Counted from the stretch's first letter, positions 21,910 to 32,915 are shown. The stretch: DNA of 64,000 nucleotides from Edwardsiella hoshinae NBRC 105699 = ATCC 33379 (GCF_000474215.1 NZ_BAUC01000010.1:171506-235505); one strand, 5' to 3'. Notes: generated by a model from the letters alone, not told the origin. Numbers and translations: made by a program.

Positions 21910-22482
21910 TCAGCCCAAGCGCTTCTGATGGCGTTCGCGGTTATCGGCCTTGCGCCGTTCACTCTTGCGCAGCAAAACATACAAGGCGCCACTACCACCG
22001 TGACGCCGCTCGGCGCTGTGCAGCGCCATCACCTCAGGGATCTGCGGCAACCAAGCGCTGACATAACTCTTCAACAGCGCCTGGGGCTGGCTACGCTCCC
22101 CCTTACCATGCAACACCAACACGCAGTCTGCGATGAACTGGAGCAGGGCGCTACGCGCCTCGCTCAGGGTATGGCGATGCAAATCCAACACGGCCTGTAA
22201 CGCATATTTTCCTAGACGCAGCTTACGGTAAACCCCTTCCTGGATCCCCTCACGTTTAAACCCCACCAGATCGTGAGGACTTAACATCTCAACCGCCTCC
22301 AGTGAGAGATAATCCGGCCGCGCCACCAAAACCTGTTGCGCCGCCGCACGCCGGGCAAGCTGCGCCGCACTCGGTGCTGACTGGGCGGCAAAGCGTACCC
22401 GATCGGAGACTAACGGCTTCACTCCAATCATCTCCTGATGAAACAGCGACTCGCTCTCCATCTCCCCCTCTTCCCAATTCAT
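21910..22482 (-). CDS. smrA: Smr-domain protein, SmrA/YdaL type
   Basis: A 190-residue protein with a C-terminal Smr (MutS2-related) domain. The motif LDLHRHT lies at 99-105 and HGKG at 125-128; the middle block GFKREGIQEGVYRKLRLGKY and the end HHGGSGALYVLLRK-like segment (RRHGGSGALYVLLRKSER) match E. coli SmrA. Such domains can nick DNA or RNA. Compared with E. coli SmrA, about seven residues are missing between helix QFIADC and strand VLVLHGKG. It overlaps the upstream membrane-protein gene by 4 bp (ATGA), so the two form an operon. ATG 22482 was kept; ATG 22461 (MESESLFHQE) is an alternative. Confidence 0.83.
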   Translation of the reverse strand: MNWEEGEMESESLFHQEMIGVKPLVSDRVRFAAQSAPSAAQLARRAAAQQVLVARPDYLSLEAVEMLSPHDLVGFKREGIQEGVYRKLRLGKYALQAVLDLHRHTLSEARSALLQFIADCVLVLHGKGERSQPQALLKSYVSAWLPQIPEVMALHSAERRHGGSGALYVLLRKSERRKADNRERHQKRLG

Positions 22483-23141
22483 CGTTTAACCTCCACGCTT
22501 GAGGGTTGGTCCTGCCCCACCGTCAGACAGCGCCGATACACCCGGCGCGCCGCCTGTGTCAACGCAAACAGCAGCAGTCCACACAGCAGCAGCTCCCCGC
22601 TGACACGCCAGGTGATACCCTGCTCAGCTAACGTCGCCGCTAGATAACTATATACCCAAGTTCCCGGCAACAGCGTCAATGCCGATATCAGGGTATAACG
22701 CCAAAAGCCTATAGCGGTCAGTCCGTAGGCATAATTTTGAATATTATAAGGAAATAATGGGACTAAGCGGGTAAAGATCAGAAAATCGACACCGTACGTA
22801 TCGATACCGCGCACGATACGTTGAAACAGCGGACGATCACCGAAACGCACCAACAGCCACCCTCGGCCCAAATGACGTGCCAACAAGAAGGCGCAGGCGG
22901 AGGCTAATGTCGCGGCCAACAAAGAAAGTAGCGTGCCCCAGACGGGGCCGAACAACAATCCCGCCGCGATCACTAGGGCACTGCCCGGAAACAGTAACAA
23001 TGAGGCAACGACGAAAAGCAGCACGTAGCCAACGGCACTATAGAGAAACCCCTGTGTGCCGAGCAGTTGACGCAACGCTGTCAGATCCGTACACAACGCC
23101 CGCAACGGCGTACATCCTAGACCAACCACCAGCAATGCCAA
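22479..23141 (-). CDS. TVP38/TMEM64-family membrane protein, start uncertain
   Basis: At least 220 residues with about six hydrophobic segments and the SNARE-associated (DedA/TVP38) signature FPGSALVIAAGLLFGPVWG followed by LLARHLGR and TRLVPLFPYNIQNYAYG. Such proteins are inner-membrane and some act in lipid transport; the substrate here is not known. The frame has no ATG start. The first possible codon is TTG 23141, without a good ribosome binding site. AGAGGA with three tandem ATGs (23181-23187) lies just upstream but reads into a stop after seven codons; a one-base shift there would join it to RGKRWLAWGALALL. See findings. Forms an operon with smrA. Confidence 0.75.
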   Translation of the reverse strand: MALLVVGLGCTPLRALCTDLTALRQLLGTQGFLYSAVGYVLLFVVASLLLFPGSALVIAAGLLFGPVWGTLLSLLAATLASACAFLLARHLGRGWLLVRFGDRPLFQRIVRGIDTYGVDFLIFTRLVPLFPYNIQNYAYGLTAIGFWRYTLISALTLLPGTWVYSYLAATLAEQGITWRVSGELLLCGLLLFALTQAARRVYRRCLTVGQDQPSSVEVKR

Positions 23142-23371
23142 GGCTCCCCAGGCGAGCCAGCGCTTACCCCTTCTTTTCCATCATCATATCCTCTTAGTTC
23201 ACACTCGCGGCAGACAACTGGCGCAAATCAGTGCGCTGCACCACACATTACATACATGGTAATTATCAAATTTCGACAAAGGATAAATAATTCTCAGGGT
23301 TATACAACACACATGCGCACGACTTATCGGTGTCTGTCGCACAATCTGGATCGATAATGCAGGGAGTGACT

Positions 23372-24109
23372 ATGGAAAGCCACTTTATCTGGTGGAACAC
23401 AGAGCATCGCCCGTTAGACGTCCATCGCCTTACCGAGGACGTGATCGCCACCTCGCTCCACTACTCACCCAAGCGACGTGAGCGCTTTCTGCATGCTCGC
23501 GTGGCTCTGGCTGAGCTGATGGCCATCCTGTATGGCTACAGTAAGTTGCCACGCACCGCGATCGACTGTCATGGTCGCCCTTTCTTTATCGATCCAACCC
23601 TGCCCGACTTTAGCCTGGCCTACGCTGGCAACATCGTCGGTGTGATGCTGGGCTGTACCGGTAAGGTTGGCCTCGACATCGAGGTGATCCGGGCACGCCA
23701 GGGCGGTTTTATCCCCTTACAACAACAGTGGTTGAGTAATACAGAGAAAGCCTGGATTGCCCGACAGGAGGATTGCCTAGAAGCGACGACCCAACTATGG
23801 ACCATCCGCCAATCGATCCTGAAAATATCCGGACTCGGCGACAGCGGACTGCCAACGCTGCATATCCAGCCCGGCGCCGGCAAGCTACGCTCCAGCGTGA
23901 CGCCCCAAGTCGAGACCTTGAGCGCCATCCATCACGACATGGCCTGGTCGTGCAGCCGTAGTCCAGCACTACAACGCCTGCATTACTGGCACATGCAGCC
24001 CAATGGACGCCTGGCCAACGTCGATAAAGAGAAGCGCCAGGCGTTAGACCACTCCCCGAGTTTTCTCCGCTTTACGAGCCATAGCGCCCTATCGGTGATC
24101 CCAGACTGA
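23372..24109 (+). CDS. yieE: 4'-phosphopantetheinyl-transferase-like protein YieE
   Basis: A 245-residue protein of the Sfp-type phosphopantetheinyl transferase superfamily, in the position of E. coli yieE near adeP and yieH. The first Mg site GLDIEVI is present (Asp and Glu in place). The second motif, usually W-S/T-x-K-E-A/S-x-x-K, reads WTIRQSILK, so the Mg-binding Glu is Gln and the Lys before it is Arg. It may have lost or changed its activity. ATG 23372 follows AGGGAG; earlier in-frame ATGs at 23330 and 23357 have weaker context. It converges on adeP at a bidirectional terminator. Confidence 0.83.
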   Translation: MESHFIWWNTEHRPLDVHRLTEDVIATSLHYSPKRRERFLHARVALAELMAILYGYSKLPRTAIDCHGRPFFIDPTLPDFSLAYAGNIVGVMLGCTGKVGLDIEVIRARQGGFIPLQQQWLSNTEKAWIARQEDCLEATTQLWTIRQSILKISGLGDSGLPTLHIQPGAGKLRSSVTPQVETLSAIHHDMAWSCSRSPALQRLHYWHMQPNGRLANVDKEKRQALDHSPSFLRFTSHSALSVIPD

Positions 24110-24133
24110 CAGCAACATGGGCTGGCTACCAAT

Positions 24134-24162
24134 AACAAGGGAGGGCCAAAGCCCTCCCTGTT
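24134..24162. terminator. Bidirectional terminator between yieE and adeP
   Basis: A 9-bp stem AGGGAGGGC/GCCCTCCCT with a CAAA loop, extended by AACA/TGTT. It is moderately T-rich on the plus side and serves the convergent ends of yieE and adeP. Confidence 0.75.
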
Positions 24163-24184
24163 GTATTTCCTTTATGCTTATTGA

Positions 24185-25522
24185 TCAGTGTGCATCAACT
24201 AACACGATCTTCAGCACAAACAACAGCGCTACCGCGATAACGCAGGGACTAATCTCACGCCAGCGGCCGGTAAACGCCTTCATTACGCAATAGGAAATGA
24301 AGCCTAGCGCAATCCCTTCGGTAATAGAGAAGCTAAAGGGCATCATCACCGCGGTAATGAAAGCCGGTACGGCTTCGGTCAGATCGTCCCATTTCACACG
24401 GGCCAGGCTCGAAGTCATCAACACGCCGACATAGATCAACGCCCCGGCGGCGGCGTAGGCTGGCACCATGGCAGCCAGTGGCGAGAGGAAGATAACCAAC
24501 ATAAACAGTAGCCCCACCACCACAGCAGTCAGGCCAGTTCGGCCGCCGACGGAAACGCCGGAGGAGCTTTCGATATAGGCGGTCACCGAGGAAGTACCAA
24601 TAAAAGAGCCCGCCACCGAGCTGATACTATCGACATACAGCGCCTGCTGCATGCGCGGAAACTTACCGTTGGCATCCGTCAACCCGGCCTTATCCGTCAC
24701 CCCGATGAGAGTACCGGAAGAGTCGAACAAGTTCACCAGCATAAACGAGAAGATCACCCCCGACAGACCGATGTTTAGCGCACCGCTCAGGTCAACCTGA
24801 CCAACCACACTGGTCACACTCGGCGGCATGGAGAATACGCCACTGTACTGCACATCCCCCAGTAGCAATCCAATAGCCGTCGTTACCACGATAGAGACCA
24901 ATACAGCGGCATGAATGTTACGTGAGGCCAGGATAGCAATAATGAAGAAGCCTAATGCGCCTAACAACACATGGTGCGAGGTCAGCTCACCGACCGTCAC
25001 CAATGTATCCTTGTTCGGAACAATGATGCCGGCATTCTTCAACCCCATCATGGCGATGAACAGGCCAATCCCACTGGTGATACCAACGCGCAGGCTCAAC
25101 GGAATGTTAGCGATCATCCAATAGCGAATACGGAATACCGTTAGCAGGAAAAGACCGACGGCTCCCCAGAAGATCGCCCCCATGCCGATCTGCCAGGAAA
25201 TCCCCATGGCACCGACCACCACGAAAGCGAAGAAAGCATTCAATCCCATCGCCGGCGCCAAGGCGACCGGAAGATTGGCCAACAGCCCCATCAATATGCT
25301 GCCGAAGGCGGCGATCAGGCAGGTGGTGACAAACACCGCTTGGGTATCCATACCGGCAGCACTCAAGATCTGCGGGTTTACGAAGACGATGTACACCATG
25401 GTAAGGAAGGTGGTGAAACCGGCGATCACCTCGGTCCTAACGGTGGTACCATGCGCCTGAAGTTTAAAGATGCGTTCGAATACGCCCTGGGAGCAGGGTG
25501 TCGTGGACTGGGATGGGCTCAT
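24185..25522 (-). CDS. adeP: Adenine permease AdeP (NCS2/AzgA family)
   Basis: A 445-residue inner-membrane proton-purine symporter, same length as E. coli AdeP (YieG), which takes up adenine. Conserved blocks are TEVIAGFTTFLTMVYIVFVNP, NLPVALAPAMGLNAFFAF and SSSGVSVGGRTGLTAVVVGL, with 12-14 membrane helices. It is transcribed away from ade across a 210-bp interval with a PurR-like box, so uptake of adenine and its deamination to hypoxanthine are probably controlled together. The E. coli genes of this kind are arranged differently (adeQ-ade; adeP-yieH). Confidence 0.93.
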   Translation of the reverse strand: MSPSQSTTPCSQGVFERIFKLQAHGTTVRTEVIAGFTTFLTMVYIVFVNPQILSAAGMDTQAVFVTTCLIAAFGSILMGLLANLPVALAPAMGLNAFFAFVVVGAMGISWQIGMGAIFWGAVGLFLLTVFRIRYWMIANIPLSLRVGITSGIGLFIAMMGLKNAGIIVPNKDTLVTVGELTSHHVLLGALGFFIIAILASRNIHAAVLVSIVVTTAIGLLLGDVQYSGVFSMPPSVTSVVGQVDLSGALNIGLSGVIFSFMLVNLFDSSGTLIGVTDKAGLTDANGKFPRMQQALYVDSISSVAGSFIGTSSVTAYIESSSGVSVGGRTGLTAVVVGLLFMLVIFLSPLAAMVPAYAAAGALIYVGVLMTSSLARVKWDDLTEAVPAFITAVMMPFSFSITEGIALGFISYCVMKAFTGRWREISPCVIAVALLFVLKIVLVDAH

Positions 25523-25638
25523 ACATGAAATCCGTATAGTGTCTTGGATGACTATCCTATACTAAAAATGCCAAATTATGATGTCTGTCACATCCTTTTT
25601 TTGGTGTTTTTTTGTCGCTGATCAGCCGACGTGATGTA

Positions 25639-25654
25639 ACGCAAACGCTTATAT
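25639..25654. promoter_or_regulatory. PurR-like operator between adeP and ade
   Basis: ACGCAAACGCTTATAT matches the PurR consensus ANGCAANCGNTTNCNT except for one base. A weaker partner sharing the core AAACGCTT lies about 36 bp nearer ade. The box is in the middle of the divergent adeP-ade interval, where it could repress both genes when hypoxanthine or guanine is present. Confidence 0.72.
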
Positions 25655-25732
25655 ACATAAAATCGCTACAATAGACAAATAAAAACGCTTTAATATCAAA
25701 ATGATAAAAACAACAAAATTAAGGTAGTCACG

Positions 25733-27508
25733 ATGAAAAACATTAACCTCAAGTACACGCAATCGCTTTCTCGCACAGCAATGTTGCATCTTCTGGCGGT
25801 TTGCCGCGGCGAACAACCTGCCGATATTCGTATCGATAATGTCTTACTGCTGGATCTGATCAACGGTGGTACGCGACCAGGCCCAATCCTGATCAGCGGC
25901 GATAGCATCGCTGGCATCGGTCCTGACTATACCGACGCCCCTGCTCGACAACATATCGATGCCGGCGGCGCGGTCGCCGTACCCGGCTTTATCGATGCTC
26001 ACCTGCATATTGAATCAAGCATGATGACGCCGATTACCTTCGAAAGCGTAACGCTACCTCGTGGAGTGACCACCATCGTCTGCGATCCCCATGAGATCAT
26101 CAACGTGATGGGCGAAACGGGATTAGCCTGGTTCCTGCGTTGTGCTGAAGGGGCGCGACAGAACCAATTTATACAAGTCAGCTCCTGTGTACCCGCACTG
26201 GCCGATACCGACGTCAACGGTGCCGAATTTCCCCTATCCGCGATGCTAAACTACCGCGATCATCCTCACGTCTTGGGACTGGCAGAGATGATGAACTTCC
26301 CCGGCGTGATCGCTGGTGATGAATCCACCTTGGACAAACTGGACGCTTTCCGCCATCTGACCCTGGATGGTCACAGTCCGACCCTATGCGGCAAAATGCT
26401 GAATGCCTATCTAGCGGCGGGCATCGAAAACTGCCACGAAACCCTGGCTCTGGAGGAGGGCAGGGAAAAGCTGGCACTTGGCATGGCGCTAATGATTCGT
26501 GAAGGCTCGGCGGCGCGTAACCTGGATACCCTGGCGCCGCTGATCAATGCGTTCAATAGCCCACAGTGCATGTTATGTACCGATGACCGCAACCCGTGGG
26601 AGATCGCCCATGAGGGACATATCGATGCCCTGATCCGCCGCCTGATCCAACAGCATCATCTGGCGCCACACCTGGCGTATCGCGTCGCCAGTTGGTCAGC
26701 AGCGCGTCACTATGGTCTAAAACGCCTGGGGTTGATCGCACCGGGGAAAAAGGCTGACATCGTACTGCTGGATGATATTGAGCAAGTCACTATTCGCCAA
26801 GTTTTCGCCGGCGGTCACCCCGTCGATGGCGCACAGTTATTGCGTGATGCACCGGCGCGTCAGCTAGCAAGTCGCCCACCGCAGCACAACACTGTGCAAC
26901 GAGCACCGTTAAGCGCCGCCGATCTGACCCTGGCGTTGACACCAGGCGCTTCCTACCGTGCCCTGACGCTGGTCCCCAACGAACTGATCACCCCGCTCAG
27001 CATCGTCCGTTGGCAGGGTGATAGCTTCGATACTCCAGATGTCTGCCGTATGGCGGTGATGGAGCGCTATGGCCACGGGAAGGCCCCGGCGTTAGGTCTA
27101 CTGCATAACAGCGGCCTGAATAAAGGAGCCCTGGCGGCCACCGTCAGTCATGACAGTCACAATATCGTCACCATCGGACACGATCCGGCGGAGATGGCAC
27201 TGGCGGTCAATCAGCTCATCCAAGATGGTGGCGGGCTATGCGTCGTTGCCGATGGCCAGATACAGGCCCATCTGCCATTGCCCATCGCCGGGTTGATGAG
27301 CACCTTACCGGCCGAAGAAATTGCCGGCATGATCGACCAGCTTAAACAGGCCTGCCGAGCATGTGGTATGACCCTGAATGAACCCTTTATCCAGATGGCG
27401 TTCCTCTCCTTGCCAGTGATCCCCTCGCTCAAACTGACCAGCCTCGGTCTATTCGATGTTGATCACTTCTGCTTTACCGAGGTTCGCATGGACGAAGAGA
27501 GCGTTTAA
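25733..27508 (+). CDS. ade: Adenine deaminase
   Basis: A 591-residue metal-dependent amidohydrolase that turns adenine into hypoxanthine and ammonia. The metal-binding block [15 protein letters not shown], then [12 protein letters not shown] and [15 protein letters not shown], are the family signatures; the C-terminal block [19 protein letters not shown] is also conserved. Length close to E. coli Ade (588). The first ATG with AAGGTAG upstream is at 25733. It is divergent from adeP and 64 bp before yieH. Confidence 0.95.
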   Translation: MKNINLKYTQSLSRTAMLHLLAVCRGEQPADIRIDNVLLLDLINGGTRPGPILISGDSIAGIGPDYTDAPARQHIDAGGAVAVPGFIDAHLHIESSMMTPITFESVTLPRGVTTIVCDPHEIINVMGETGLAWFLRCAEGARQNQFIQVSSCVPALADTDVNGAEFPLSAMLNYRDHPHVLGLAEMMNFPGVIAGDESTLDKLDAFRHLTLDGHSPTLCGKMLNAYLAAGIENCHETLALEEGREKLALGMALMIREGSAARNLDTLAPLINAFNSPQCMLCTDDRNPWEIAHEGHIDALIRRLIQQHHLAPHLAYRVASWSAARHYGLKRLGLIAPGKKADIVLLDDIEQVTIRQVFAGGHPVDGAQLLRDAPARQLASRPPQHNTVQRAPLSAADLTLALTPGASYRALTLVPNELITPLSIVRWQGDSFDTPDVCRMAVMERYGHGKAPALGLLHNSGLNKGALAATVSHDSHNIVTIGHDPAEMALAVNQLIQDGGGLCVVADGQIQAHLPLPIAGLMSTLPAEEIAGMIDQLKQACRACGMTLNEPFIQMAFLSLPVIPSLKLTSLGLFDVDHFCFTEVRMDEESV

Positions 27509-27572
27509 ACTAGGTAGGTAAGATTGATTCGGCGCGGGCGCTTTCCGCGCCGACTGGCCAAAAGGGACGACC

Positions 27573-28244
27573 ATGAGCAGTATCCGCTGTATTCTCTTCG
27601 ACTGTGACGGAACGCTGGTAGACAGCGAAATCATCTGTAGCAAAGCCTATGTCAGTATGTTCGCACGCTATGGAATAACCCTCTCTCTGGATGAAGTCTA
27701 CCGAGAGTTTAAAGGAGTGAGATTGTATGACATCATCGATATCATCCAACGTCGTCACCCTTTTCATGCCGATCGCACCGAGATGGAGTCTCACTACCGC
27801 GCTGAGGTCGCGCGCCTGTTCGCCAGCGAACTCCAGCCGATCCCACACGCCCACGAGTTATTACGTCAGATCTGCGTCCCTATGTGTACCGCCTCGAACG
27901 GGCCGGTCAGCAAGATGCAAAGTTCGCTCGGCGCCACCGGCATGCTGCCATTCTTCGGCGATCGCTTGTACAGCGGCTACGATATCCAGAGTTGGAAGCC
28001 CGAGCCGGACCTGATGTATCATGCGGCGCAAAGCATGGGAGTCGCGATCGAGGAGTGCATACTGGTGGACGATTCGCCAGCCGGGGCGCGATCCGGTATC
28101 GCGGCGGGGATCCCCGTATTCTACTTCTGCGCCGATCCCCATAATCCGCCCATCGATCATCCCTTGGTTACCACCTTCGATGATCTGCGCCAATTACCCA
28201 CGTTATGGCGCCAACGCGGCTGGCAACTGACTCACAGAGCCTAG
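27573..28244 (+). CDS. yieH: 6-phosphogluconate phosphatase (HAD), YieH
   Basis: A 223-residue HAD hydrolase of the beta-phosphoglucomutase-like subclass, close to E. coli YieH (221 residues), which dephosphorylates 6-phosphogluconate. Motif I FDCDGTLVDSE, motif II TASNGP, motif III Lys in SWKPEP, and motif IV VDDSPAG are all present. The ATG is preceded by AAAAGGGACGACC. It follows ade and converges on phoU across a long hairpin. Confidence 0.93.
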   Translation: MSSIRCILFDCDGTLVDSEIICSKAYVSMFARYGITLSLDEVYREFKGVRLYDIIDIIQRRHPFHADRTEMESHYRAEVARLFASELQPIPHAHELLRQICVPMCTASNGPVSKMQSSLGATGMLPFFGDRLYSGYDIQSWKPEPDLMYHAAQSMGVAIEECILVDDSPAGARSGIAAGIPVFYFCADPHNPPIDHPLVTTFDDLRQLPTLWRQRGWQLTHRA

Positions 28245-28257
28245 CCGCTTAATAGCA

Positions 28258-28288
28258 ACGAGCCGCCCTGCAATGCAGGACGGCTCGT
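28258..28288. other. Long hairpin between yieH and phoU
   Basis: A 14-bp stem ACGAGCCGCCCTGC/GCAGGACGGCTCGT with one A-C mismatch and an AAT loop, at the convergent ends of yieH and phoU. No T tract follows on either strand, so it may protect 3' ends or act as a weak terminator. Confidence 0.6.
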
Positions 28289-28314
28289 CGAGAATACAGA
28301 TCTCACCGCACGAC

Positions 28315-29040
28315 TTACGGTTGCTCACGGCTTCCCGCTAATAACCGCTCCAGATCGTCCCCGCCGATATGGCGGAAATCCTGCCCTTTCACATAGTAGA
28401 AAATGAATTCGCAGATATTCTGACAACGATCGCCGATACGCTCGATGGAACGGGCGCAGAACAACGCCGTCAACACGCTGGGGATAGTGCGTGAATCTTC
28501 CATCATATAGGTCATCAGTTGACGGACAATCCCCTCATACTCCTGATCGACTTTCTTATCTTCGCGGTAGATACGAATAGCTTCGTGCAAATCCATACGC
28601 GCGAAGGCATCCAGTACATCATGCAGCATTTGTACCGTATGCTGTCCCAGCGATTCTAGGCTGACCAATAACGGTTGATGCTGCTGAGAAAACTTCTCTA
28701 ACGCGGTACGACAGATCTTATCGGCCACATCACCGATGCGCTCCAGCTCGGAGATAGTCTTGATAATGGCCATTACCAGGCGTAAATCACTCGCTGTCGG
28801 CTGACGCTTAGCGATGATTTTGACACAGGCCTCATCGATGGCGATCTCCATCATATTGACCTTCGCATCACCCTCGATCACGCGGCGAGCCAACTCGGCA
28901 TCCTGGTTATGCATGGCGGTAATGGCATCGGTTAATTGCTGCTCCACCAGCCCCCCCATGCTCATTACCTGAGTGCGAATATGCTCAAGCTCGGCGTTAA
29001 ACTGACCGGAGGTATGCTTGTTTAAATTCAAATTATCCAT
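28315..29040 (-). CDS. phoU: Phosphate signalling regulator PhoU
   Basis: A 241-residue helical protein that couples PstSCAB to PhoR and keeps the Pho regulon off when phosphate is plentiful. It has the two PhoU repeats with the metal-binding type motif E/D-x-x-x-D seen in [12 protein letters not shown] and [13 protein letters not shown]. Start 29040 ([13 protein letters not shown]) matches E. coli; the open frame reaches 29058. Last gene of pstSCAB-phoU, 17 bp after pstB. Confidence 0.97.
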   Translation of the reverse strand: MDNLNLNKHTSGQFNAELEHIRTQVMSMGGLVEQQLTDAITAMHNQDAELARRVIEGDAKVNMMEIAIDEACVKIIAKRQPTASDLRLVMAIIKTISELERIGDVADKICRTALEKFSQQHQPLLVSLESLGQHTVQMLHDVLDAFARMDLHEAIRIYREDKKVDQEYEGIVRQLMTYMMEDSRTIPSVLTALFCARSIERIGDRCQNICEFIFYYVKGQDFRHIGGDDLERLLAGSREQP

Positions 29041-29057
29041 ATTTACTTCCTCAACCA

Positions 29058-29876
<819 letters not shown>

Positions 29877-29882
29877 CTAAAA

Positions 29883-30770
29883 TTAGTATTTTTTCTTAGC
29901 AAAAATCACGCGGGCCAAAATGTTCAGCAACAGGACACACAGCGTGATCAGCAGAACTCCGGCCCAGGCCAACTGTTGCCATTCTGCAAACGGACTCATG
30001 GCAAACTTAAAGATGGTGACGGGTAAGTTAGCCAACGGCTGCATCATGTCGGTGCTCCAGAACTGGTTGGAGAGCGAAGTAAACAGCAGCGGTGCTGTCT
30101 CGCCAGCGATACGGGCGATGGCCAGTAGTACCCCGGTAATGATCCCTGATACCGACGCTTTCAAGGTGATCGCCAAAATCATCTTCCACTTCGGCGTCCC
30201 CAGCGCATAGGCGGCCTCGCGCAGACTATCTGGCACCAACTTCAACATGTTCTCTGTGGTACGAATGACGATAGGCACCTGTAACAGCGCCAGCGCGATC
30301 ACCCCAGCCCAGCCGGAAAAGTGCTGCATCTTCGCAACGACAATGGTATAGACAAATAGACCGACGACGATCGACGGTGCAGACAGCAAAATATCGTTAA
30401 TAAAGCGGGTGACATTAGCCAGCAAGCTATTACGACCATATTCGGCCAAGTAGATCCCCGCCATGATACCCAACGGCGTTCCGATCACTGTTGCCCACAG
30501 GATCAACAATCCAGAACCAACAATGGCGTTAGCTAACCCTCCACCTTCGGTGTTCGGCGGCGGCGTCATCTCAGTAAACAGCGCCAACGACATGCCATCA
30601 ATACCACGGGTAAAAGTGGAGAGCAGGATCCACACCAACCAGAACAGGCCGAAAGCCATGGTTCCCATCGACAAGCACAAGGCAATGCGATTCTTCTGCC
30701 GACGTCGGGCCTGCATGCGGCGACGGGATTCCGCCAATTGCTGCGGATTTTGTACATCCATCGTTGCCAT
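29883..30770 (-). CDS. pstA: Phosphate ABC transporter permease PstA
   Basis: A 295-residue inner-membrane permease with six predicted helices and the ABC-permease EAA-type loop [18 protein letters not shown]. With PstC it forms the phosphate channel. Start 30770 ([11 protein letters not shown]) follows GAGGGACGTTAAG; the open frame starts five codons earlier inside pstC. One base separates it from the pstC stop, so translation is coupled. Confidence 0.95.
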   Translation of the reverse strand: MATMDVQNPQQLAESRRRMQARRRQKNRIALCLSMGTMAFGLFWLVWILLSTFTRGIDGMSLALFTEMTPPPNTEGGGLANAIVGSGLLILWATVIGTPLGIMAGIYLAEYGRNSLLANVTRFINDILLSAPSIVVGLFVYTIVVAKMQHFSGWAGVIALALLQVPIVIRTTENMLKLVPDSLREAAYALGTPKWKMILAITLKASVSGIITGVLLAIARIAGETAPLLFTSLSNQFWSTDMMQPLANLPVTIFKFAMSPFAEWQQLAWAGVLLITLCVLLLNILARVIFAKKKY

Positions 30771-30771
30771 C

Positions 30772-31743
30772 TTAACGTCCCTCATTCTTCGCCAGGCGCA
30801 GAATCATCAGCTTGGACAACGCCAACACGATGAAGGTAATCACGAACAGAATCAGCCCCAGCTCCATCAACGCCGCGGTATGCAACCCAGACTCCGCCTC
30901 AGCAAACTCATTGGCCAGCGCAGAGGTGATGCTGTTGCCCGGCATATACAGCGAAAAACTGTCGAGCTGGTAGGTATTGCCAATGACGAAAGTGACCGCC
31001 ATGGTTTCTCCCAGTGCACGCCCCAATCCCAGCATAATCCCGCCGATCACACCATTTTTGGTGAAAGGTAGAACAATGCGCCAGATCACCTCCCAGGTAG
31101 TGCAGCCGATGCCATAAGCTGACTCTTTCATCATCACCGGCGTCTGCTCGAACACATCACGCATCACCGCGGCAATGTAGGGAATGATCATGATAGCCAG
31201 GATTACTCCGGCAGCAAGAATGCCAATGCCGAAAGCTGGACCGGAAAACAAAGTACCAACGATGGGAATGCCGGATAGCACCTCACCCACCGGGGTCTGA
31301 AAATATTCGGCGAACAGCGGAGCAAAGATAAACAGGCCCCACATGCCGTAGACGATACTGGGGATCGCTGCCAACAATTCGATCGCCACCCCTAATGGAC
31401 GACGCAGCCAGCCGGGCGCCAACTCCGTCAGGAACAGGGCGATACCGAAACTGACGGGAACGGCGATGATCAAGGCGATCAATGAGGTCACCAGGGTACC
31501 GTAAATAGGGACCAATGCCCCAAACTGCTCCGCCGGAGCATCCCACTCTTTGCTCCACAGAAAGGCGAAACCAAACTTCTCCATGCTGGGGAGAGCGGCG
31601 ATAATCAGCGAAACGATGATGCCCCCCAGCAACAATAGCGTGATCAACGCCGCTAGCTTGACCAGCAGTGCAAAGATCACGTCTCCGAGCTTGCTCGGCG
31701 CTTTTATCATCGGCTGTTTATTAAATGAAGGCGAATCAGCCAT
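30772..31743 (-). CDS. pstC: Phosphate ABC transporter permease PstC
   Basis: A 323-residue inner-membrane permease, partner of PstA. The EAA-type loop [21 protein letters not shown] and the block [16 protein letters not shown] are nearly identical to E. coli PstC. Four residues longer than E. coli at the N-terminus. It follows pstS after 65 bp that hold a partial terminator-like hairpin. Confidence 0.97.
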   Translation of the reverse strand: MADSPSFNKQPMIKAPSKLGDVIFALLVKLAALITLLLLGGIIVSLIIAALPSMEKFGFAFLWSKEWDAPAEQFGALVPIYGTLVTSLIALIIAVPVSFGIALFLTELAPGWLRRPLGVAIELLAAIPSIVYGMWGLFIFAPLFAEYFQTPVGEVLSGIPIVGTLFSGPAFGIGILAAGVILAIMIIPYIAAVMRDVFEQTPVMMKESAYGIGCTTWEVIWRIVLPFTKNGVIGGIMLGLGRALGETMAVTFVIGNTYQLDSFSLYMPGNSITSALANEFAEAESGLHTAALMELGLILFVITFIVLALSKLMILRLAKNEGR

Positions 31744-31772
31744 CTCTGTCTCTTCTTAAACGATCATGATAA

Positions 31773-31799
31773 GGCACGCTTTCCTGGGGGAGGCGTGCC
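31773..31799 (-). other. Attenuator-like hairpin between pstS and pstC
   Basis: A 7-bp stem GGCACGC/GCGTGCC with a 13-nt loop lies between pstS and pstC without a long T tract. Such hairpins commonly let the binding-protein gene be expressed more than the permease genes. Confidence 0.6.
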
Positions 31800-31808
31800 C
31801 AAAAATCA

Positions 31809-32849
31809 TCAATACAGGGCGTTACCGCCACTATCCTTGACGTTGGCCTTCCAGGCCGCGCGGATTTGCACCACCACCGACTCCGGTAAAGTTGCATAAT
31901 CCAATGCGTTCGCCTGCTTGGCTCCCTCTTTATAGGCCCAATCGAAGAACTTCAGCACCTCAGCTGTTTGCTTTGGTTTGGTCGAAGCCTTATGCACCAA
32001 AATAAAGGTGGTCGAGGTGATCGGCCATACATTATCGCCCGCCTGATTAGTCAGATCTTGAGCGAAAGACTTACTCCAGTCAGCACCTTTAGCCGCATTG
32101 CTGAAGCTTACCTCGGTCGGGCTGACCGCCTGACCATCGGCAGAAACCAGCTTGGTATACGCTAACTTATTCTGTTTAGCATAGGCATACTCAACGTAGC
32201 CAATGGATCCCGGCAGACGCTGAACGAAAGCGGCGACACCATCATTGCCCTTACCACCTAAACCCGTCGGCCAATTCACCGTCGAGCCAGCACCGACCTC
32301 CGCCTTCCAGTGCGAGTTAACCTTGTTCAGATAACTGGTAAAGACAAAAGAGGTGCCGGAACCATCCGCACGACGCACCACGGCGATATTCTGATCCGGC
32401 AGTTTAATGCCCGGATTAAGCTTGGCGATCGCCGCATCGTTCCACTTCTTAATTTTACCCAGGTAGATATCGCCCAGTGTCTCCCCATCTAGCGTCAGTT
32501 CACCCGATTTCACGCCCGGAAGGTTGACCGCCATTACTACCCCACCGATCACTGTCGGGAACTGAAACAGACCATCGCTCGCTAGCTTCTCGTCACTCAG
32601 AGGCGCATCGGAGGCTCCAAAGTCTACGGTATTAGCGATGATTTGTTTTACGCCGCCAGAAGAGCCAATTCCTTGATAGTTAACTTTATTACCGGTTTCT
32701 TTTTGGTAGGAATCGGCCCACTTGGCGTAAACCGGCGCGGGGAAGGTCGCGCCGGCACCTGTCAGGCTCTCAGCTGCGAAGGCCGGGGCGGCACTTAAGG
32801 AGACGGTCGCGGCGACAATCCCTGCGACAGCGGTACGCATTAGTTTCAT
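31809..32849 (-). CDS. pstS: Phosphate-binding protein PstS
   Basis: A 346-residue periplasmic phosphate-binding protein. The signal peptide is [18 protein letters not shown] followed by AAPAFA, with cleavage after residue 25. The mature protein begins [19 protein letters not shown]; phosphate-contacting blocks include [21 protein letters not shown] and [12 protein letters not shown]. First gene of pstSCAB-phoU, behind two Pho boxes, so it should be strongly induced by phosphate starvation. Confidence 0.98.
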   Translation of the reverse strand: MKLMRTAVAGIVAATVSLSAAPAFAAESLTGAGATFPAPVYAKWADSYQKETGNKVNYQGIGSSGGVKQIIANTVDFGASDAPLSDEKLASDGLFQFPTVIGGVVMAVNLPGVKSGELTLDGETLGDIYLGKIKKWNDAAIAKLNPGIKLPDQNIAVVRRADGSGTSFVFTSYLNKVNSHWKAEVGAGSTVNWPTGLGGKGNDGVAAFVQRLPGSIGYVEYAYAKQNKLAYTKLVSADGQAVSPTEVSFSNAAKGADWSKSFAQDLTNQAGDNVWPITSTTFILVHKASTKPKQTAEVLKFFDWAYKEGAKQANALDYATLPESVVVQIRAAWKANVKDSGGNALY

Positions 32850-32915
32850 ATTCCCTCCTGGGAAGAGTTATCAAGCTAACGTAGCAACGATCGGATCAAG
32901 TATGGTGCAGGAAGC

